Below are positions 59,806-64,000 of a DNA stretch of 64,000 nt, piece after piece. Positions within the stretch are counted from its first letter, which is position 1. Each line of letters opens with the position of its first letter. The notes below the pieces were generated by a model. It saw nothing but the letters and a program-made list of their open reading frames with translations, did not search any database and was not told where the DNA came from. Source of the stretch: JACNIZ01 sp964344765 (lineage in GTDB: Bacteria; Planctomycetota; UBA1135); the NCBI GenBank assembly GCA_964344765.1, contig CAYFOM010000001.1:1-64000 (forward strand). The letters are read 5' to 3'. The position numbers and the translations under genes are program-made.

Positions 59806-60666
59806 TTGAAGGAAAACGAGCAAGGCTCCGGCCGCTCACCACACCGGACTCCCGTCCAAACCGTTCAACGGACCACATTGCACGCCGAGCGTGGCGGTGT
59901 GGAGGGAGAAGACCGGGTTGCCGTGGAAGAGCCGCTGGAGATCCGCATCCAAGGATCGGCTTACGCCGTCCTTCTGAGAACACCTGGCGATGAGCGCGAG
60001 CTGATCGCCGGGTTTCTTGCTTCTGAAGACATTCTTCATGGAGCCGAAGACCTGGCTGCAATCTCGCCATGCCCGGGCGTCGACGTCGAGGGCAACTACT
60101 GGAACGTAGCTTTAGCCGAAGGTGTGAGCTTCGAGCAAGAGCGACGCAAAGCTTCGATGGTGGGAAGCACTTGCGGGCTTTGCGGCGTGCGCACCATCGA
60201 CGAAATCCAAGACTCGCTGCCGACCCCAAGTCATGGTGTCGACCGCTTGGCCGACGACTTTTTTGCCGCCGTCGAGCAGCAAGTGCGCGAGCGCCAACAG
60301 GTACGCGACTTAACCGCCGGTGTGCACGCCGCTGCGTTGGTGGATCCAACCACCAGCACAATCACCGCCTTGGCCGAAGACGTCGGCCGACACAACGCGG
60401 TCGATAAAGTGCTCGGCGCCCAACTACTGGCCGATGATTACCCGTTGGAGCGCAGCACCGTGCTTTGGGTCAGCGGCCGCTTATCCTTCGAGATCGTGCA
60501 GAAGGCGGCCATTGCCGGCGTAGCCGTAGTGGTCGGCTTGGGCGTACCCACTTCGCTGGCGATCGGTGCTGCCGACAAAGCCGGTTTGAGCTTGTTCGGC
60601 GTAGCCCGCCCGACATCGGTCAACCGCTATTGCGGCAACACAACTTGGGCGGGCGCCGAAAGCTAA
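59806..60666 (+). CDS. fdhD: Formate dehydrogenase accessory sulfurtransferase FdhD
   Basis: A 286-residue FdhD that passes sulfur from IscS to the molybdenum cofactor of formate dehydrogenases. The key motif is STCGLCGVRTIDEI, with the C-x-x-C pair near residue 120. TPGDERELIAGFLASEDIL, DVGRHNAVDKVLGA and GLGVPTSLAIGAADKAGLSL are conserved. The frame starts with TTG at 59806. No formate dehydrogenase gene lies in the window. Confidence 0.93.
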   Translation: MKENEQGSGRSPHRTPVQTVQRTTLHAERGGVEGEDRVAVEEPLEIRIQGSAYAVLLRTPGDERELIAGFLASEDILHGAEDLAAISPCPGVDVEGNYWNVALAEGVSFEQERRKASMVGSTCGLCGVRTIDEIQDSLPTPSHGVDRLADDFFAAVEQQVRERQQVRDLTAGVHAAALVDPTTSTITALAEDVGRHNAVDKVLGAQLLADDYPLERSTVLWVSGRLSFEIVQKAAIAGVAVVVGLGVPTSLAIGAADKAGLSLFGVARPTSVNRYCGNTTWAGAES

Positions 60667-60692
60667 CGCCGACGTCAATCAGCGATTCGAGC

Positions 60693-60932
60693 TTAAATTT
60701 CGGCTTCCAGCTCGATCGAATCGATCTCGTAAACGCTGTAATCGCGCGACACCTCGCGGGTGATGTCGATGATGCGACCGGTGCCTAGGCGTTCGATGTA
60801 AGTAACAGCACCTTGCTCTTCCGTCCCATCCTTGAAGCGCAAGCGAACCAAGTTCTTGGTATGCGCGATTTTTAGCTTGTCAACAAGGTGTTGGATGGGG
60901 GGGAGTTCAGTCTCTGGAATGCGGCGGACCAT
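60693..60932 (-). CDS. Small conserved-looking hypothetical protein
   Basis: A 79-residue acidic protein starting at ATG 60932 (MVRRIPETEL); the open frame further upstream runs into the NUDIX gene. It reads as a helix (IQHLVDKLKIAHTKN) and then a small beta-barrel (LVRLRFKDGTEEQGAVTYIE, then GTGRIIDITREVSRDYSVYE), somewhat like an SH3/Sm-type fold. The function is unknown. It follows the NUDIX gene by 31 bases on the same strand. Confidence 0.55.
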   Translation of the reverse strand: MVRRIPETELPPIQHLVDKLKIAHTKNLVRLRFKDGTEEQGAVTYIERLGTGRIIDITREVSRDYSVYEIDSIELEAEI

Positions 60933-60963
60933 GAGTTGTGGTTGTGTGTGATTGGGGCGAGTT

Positions 60964-61611
60964 TTAGGCCAGCACGGATTGCGATTGCGATGCCAATGCA
61001 CCGGAACGCAACAACAGTGTCGACCAAGTTTCAAAAGGAGGCTGGTCGCCCAGAGCGGCGGCCAACAATTCCTCGTATGCTTCGAAGCCGCCGGTCATGC
61101 CGTCGGTCTCACGAATGCTTAAGTTGCGAGCTTGTTGTGGGGAGATTTGCAATTGATAAACCAAACCTACGTGCACAGCGCCGACCTCGGTGGTGTCGTC
61201 GTTGAGTAGGCCGAGCGGCAGCGGCCGCCAGTCGCCTTCGGGCAGGTGAAGCTCTTCTTGCAGCTCCCTCTGGCAGGCAAGAGTCAGCAAGTCATCTTGG
61301 CTGCTTGGAGGAGCATCGCAGGGGTTGATGTGGCCGCCGACGCCGATGCTGCGCTTGCCGTGCAGACGTTTTTCGCCACCGGTCAAACGGGTCATCGTGA
61401 AAACCCGGTCTTCGCAAGTGACGGCAACGTACGGAATCGGTTGCTTGAATTCGGGATGAGTCTCGGCGTAGCGACGCTCCATGAAGAAGCCATGCTCACG
61501 CACCGGCTGCAGGAATTGCTGCTCCAAATCGGCCGGATTCATGGCTTGAAAACCATGCACCGTGGCGCGCGGAAACAGGACCTGACGTGGAACGACCCAG
61601 ACGAATTCCAT
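60964..61611 (-). CDS. NUDIX hydrolase
   Basis: A 215-residue NUDIX enzyme. The box begins GVGGHINPCD and ends in the intact catalytic part LACQRELQEELHL. The N-terminal VWVVPRQVLFP and the region PIPYVAVTCEDRVFTMTRL are consistent with a NUDIX subfamily annotated as phosphoesterases. It would hydrolyse a nucleoside diphosphate linkage; the substrate is unknown. I keep ATG 61611; a later ATG at 61542 is possible. Confidence 0.82.
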   Translation of the reverse strand: MEFVWVVPRQVLFPRATVHGFQAMNPADLEQQFLQPVREHGFFMERRYAETHPEFKQPIPYVAVTCEDRVFTMTRLTGGEKRLHGKRSIGVGGHINPCDAPPSSQDDLLTLACQRELQEELHLPEGDWRPLPLGLLNDDTTEVGAVHVGLVYQLQISPQQARNLSIRETDGMTGGFEAYEELLAAALGDQPPFETWSTLLLRSGALASQSQSVLA

Positions 61612-61794
61612 CGATCCATTTGTACCAGGATTTCAATATCTGGCAAGCGCTGCAGAGCATTTTCCGCAATTTGTTGAGTCATTGTGGAAAACCTCATCTA
61701 GATATGGTGGCACTAGTGGTAGTGGTTAACACAAGTGGCAGCGGAACGTCAAAAAATTTGTTACTCCAAAACCTGCCGACTCAAACAAAAAAAT

Positions 61795-62168
<374 letters not shown>

Positions 62169-62174
62169 GCGCGC

Positions 62175-62180
62175 ATTCTA
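62175..62180 (-). promoter_or_regulatory. -10 box of rnpB overlapping the ruvX stop codon
   Basis: Minus-strand TAGAAT, whose TAG is the ruvX stop. Six bases separate it from 62168, the 5' end of P1. This calibrates -10 spacing for the leaderless genes elsewhere in the window. Confidence 0.65.
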
Positions 62181-62606
62181 ACCGCGCTGCAAGCTATTCA
62201 GGTATTCACGCAACAAAATCACCGCAACGGTCGAGTCGATGAATTCCTTCGCCTTCTTCTTCGAATAACCGGCTTCGCGCCACATCGCTTCGGCTTCTTT
62301 GGTGGTATGGCGTTCATCCCACTCAACGATTTCGACGCCTTCCGCCAGTTTTGCCTTCAAACTGGTTTTGAAGTGACGCACGCGATCCACCTGCTCGCCT
62401 TCGGATCCATCCGGCAAGTACGGCATGCCCAAAACAATGGTTTTGACCTCGCGTTCGCGCGCAAAAATGGCGATTGCTTCCACCGTTACTTCCAAACTCG
62501 GCGACACCACTGCCTTCATCGGTTGCGCAGTAATCCCCAACGCATCACTGATCGCCAAGCCGGTTCGCTTGCCGCCGTAATCAATGGCTAGGGCACGACC
62601 GATCAT
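62178..62606 (-). CDS. ruvX: Holliday junction resolvase-like RuvX/YqgF
   Basis: A 142-residue YqgF protein of the RNase H fold, associated with 16S rRNA maturation and proposed as a Holliday junction nuclease. ALAIDYGGKRTGLAISD holds the first catalytic Asp; VLGMPYLPDGSEGEQVDRV and VEWDERHTTKEAEAM carry the second and third positions, and IDSTVAVILLREYL ends the domain. It follows manC by 3 bases on the same strand. Confidence 0.94.
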   Translation of the reverse strand: MIGRALAIDYGGKRTGLAISDALGITAQPMKAVVSPSLEVTVEAIAIFAREREVKTIVLGMPYLPDGSEGEQVDRVRHFKTSLKAKLAEGVEIVEWDERHTTKEAEAMWREAGYSKKKAKEFIDSTVAVILLREYLNSLQRG

Positions 62607-62609
62607 CGC

Positions 62610-63701
62610 TTAAAGCATCTCGTCGCGACCGCTGTCCTTCAGCCGGTTGACAAAAACTTTGACGTCTTCCGCCATCTCGCGTTTGGCAACCAAAATGGCG
62701 TCTTCAGTGTGCACGACGACGACGTCGTTCACGCCAAGTACCGCCACCGTCTTTGGCGTGCGCGAATAAGCCAGCAGCCCTTTGGCATCTTCGGCCATCA
62801 AGTCGCCGCCGTTGGGAAAGACCGCGCTATTGCCGTCGCCGTCTTGATCGAGTTCGTCGAACAACGCGCGCCACGAGCCGACGTCGCTCCAGTGGTACGG
62901 CGCTTTCAAAACGCGCACCGTATCCGACTGCTCCAAAATGCCGATGTCCACCGGTACCGATTGAAAGTTCGGGTAGAGCTCGTCGACCAACTTCTGCATT
63001 GCGTCGGTGTCTTGCGCCACAGGCGCAATTTGCTGCAAGCCATCCGAGATCGACGGCAGATATTTGGCAAAGGCCTTCAAGATCGAATCGGTGCGCCAAA
63101 CAAAGATGCCTGCGTTCCACAAGTACACGCCTTCATCCAAATAAGACTTGGCCAGCTCTTCGTTCGGCTTTTCCTTAAACGAGTCGACCTCGAAGTAAGA
63201 CAAGCCCTGCTTTTGACCGCCGCAGGCCCCTTGGCGAATGTAGCCGTAACCTGTCGCCGGGTAATTCGGCTGGATGCCAAAGGTAATCAACGCGCCCGGC
63301 TCTTCGGCCACTTCGGCACCTGCCTGCAAGCTGCGCTGGAAGTCTTCGGGTGGCGAAATCACGTGGTCGGCAGGCAACACCGCCAACGTGGCATCGTCGT
63401 CGTAAGCGTGCACGACGGTGGCGGCCAAACCGACGCATGCGGCGGTGTTTCGCGCACACGGTTCCACCAGGATCTGGTGCGGCTGCAGCTCCGGGCAAGC
63501 CTGGCGAACGCCTTCGGCCTGCACCGCATTGGTCACCACCCAAACCCGCTCAATCGGAATCAGCGGCTGAACGCGACGCACGGTTTCGGCCAACATCGAG
63601 TCGCCGCCGGTGATCGGCAACAGCTGTTTGGGGCGACTTTGACGGCTTTCGGGCCAGAATCGGGTGCCTGAGCCCCCGGCCATAATGACGGCATGCAGCA
63701 T
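62610..63701 (-). CDS. manC: Mannose-1-phosphate guanylyltransferase
   Basis: A 363-residue nucleotidyltransferase that makes GDP-mannose from mannose 1-phosphate and GTP. The GTP loop is HAVIMAGGSGTRFWPESRQS with RPKQLLPI. LVEPCARNTAACVGLA, VLPADHVISPPEDF and GYGYIRQG follow in order. The C-terminal mannose-6-phosphate isomerase domain found in two-domain forms is absent. It supports surface glycan synthesis, matching the O-antigen ligase elsewhere in the window. The upstream partial gene ends 10 bases before its start. Confidence 0.94.
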   Translation of the reverse strand: MLHAVIMAGGSGTRFWPESRQSRPKQLLPITGGDSMLAETVRRVQPLIPIERVWVVTNAVQAEGVRQACPELQPHQILVEPCARNTAACVGLAATVVHAYDDDATLAVLPADHVISPPEDFQRSLQAGAEVAEEPGALITFGIQPNYPATGYGYIRQGACGGQKQGLSYFEVDSFKEKPNEELAKSYLDEGVYLWNAGIFVWRTDSILKAFAKYLPSISDGLQQIAPVAQDTDAMQKLVDELYPNFQSVPVDIGILEQSDTVRVLKAPYHWSDVGSWRALFDELDQDGDGNSAVFPNGGDLMAEDAKGLLAYSRTPKTVAVLGVNDVVVVHTEDAILVAKREMAEDVKVFVNRLKDSGRDEML

Positions 63702-63711
63702 GGGGAAAAGG

Positions 63712-64000
63712 TTAGCCGTCCGACGGCGGATTCTCTACCCCTGACGCCACGCTTTCGCCGCTGGGCGGCAACGGAATGGCCGGCGATTGGCCGGATGGGC
63801 GCTGGGTGCGATCGGGCAGCCACAGCGGGAACGGCGGCCGCGGCAGGTCTTGGCCGAGAATCTTGCGCATACCGCGCGTGGTCACGTGCAAGTTGTCGAC
63901 CGGCCCGTAGACGTCTTGCTCGGTGAAGAGGTCGAAGATGTGACTGATCAGCGGCAAATCGGTGACCGGAATGCCGAGCAGCAGTCGCACTTGGCGCAGG
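63712..64000 (-). CDS. C-terminal part of an unidentified gene (partial at window edge)
   Basis: A minus-strand frame is open to the window end and closes at 63712. Its visible 96 codons contain LLLGIPVTDLPLISHIFDLF and HVTTRGMRKILGQDLP, then a Pro-rich tail (SGQSPAIPLPPSGES). I do not recognise it. It ends 10 bases before manC and is probably in the same operon. Confidence 0.6.
   Translation of the reverse strand, partial: LRQVRLLLGIPVTDLPLISHIFDLFTEQDVYGPVDNLHVTTRGMRKILGQDLPRPPFPLWLPDRTQRPSGQSPAIPLPPSGESVASGVENPPSDG

Overview
The window looks like a chromosomal segment of a moderately GC-rich, Gram-negative-type bacterium, most likely a planctomycete. That assignment is inference. It rests on the combination of Tat-secreted Gfo/Idh oxidoreductases with a DUF1080 lipoprotein and a nucleoside-symporter-type permease, FG-GAP and HAF-repeat secreted proteins, lipid A synthesis (LpxD), a futalosine-route MqnD, a long plant/cyanobacterial-type IspH, and a type II (archaeal/eukaryotic-like) methionine aminopeptidase. 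I see no tRNA, rRNA, CRISPR array, insertion sequence or phage gene. Coding density is high and many neighbouring genes overlap by 1-17 bases.

Layout. 1-1.9 kb: a tail of an upstream frame, then a sigma-like/TPR/Gly-Ser-rich secreted peptide operon ending in a bidirectional terminator. 2-7.5 kb: ion permease with CBS protein, sulfotransferase with O-antigen ligase, MurJ. 7.5-14 kb: an operon of a C26 amidotransferase, a membrane protein, aroB and carB. 14-19 kb: Ca/Na exchanger, lpxD, NUDIX, folC, ispH. 19-24 kb: response regulator, HK-REC-HK kinase and PilZ-methyltransferase, a locus resembling the Ralstonia Phc quorum-sensing genes. 24-33 kb: rsgA, SpoU methyltransferase, rarA, secreted protein, DinG-like helicase. 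33-39 kb: leucine dehydrogenase, then a methionine operon (CGS-type enzyme, aspartokinase-homoserine dehydrogenase fusion, second CGS-type enzyme). 39-52 kb: secreted proteins, type II MetAP, a kinase, DUF1272-PPOX fusion, ABC-2 exporter, large repeat proteins. 52-57 kb: sugar-oxidation operon. 57-64 kb: mqnD, CoA-binding protein, ArsC-like and FdhD, NUDIX, RNase P RNA, ruvX, GDP-mannose synthesis.

Two things stand out. (1) The methionine operon is preceded by what reads as a complete ribosome-mediated transcription attenuator: a strong promoter, a 25-codon leader peptide with six Met codons (five within eight residues), a protector hairpin, a perfect 15-bp antiterminator and a competing hairpin with a U6 tail. 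(2) Many genes have a -10 hexamer placed so that transcription would start on, or within a few bases of, the start codon. RNase P RNA in the same window, whose 5' end is fixed by its P1 helix, shows the same -10 spacing. Two divergent gene pairs share overlapping -10 boxes that would give leaderless messages in both directions.
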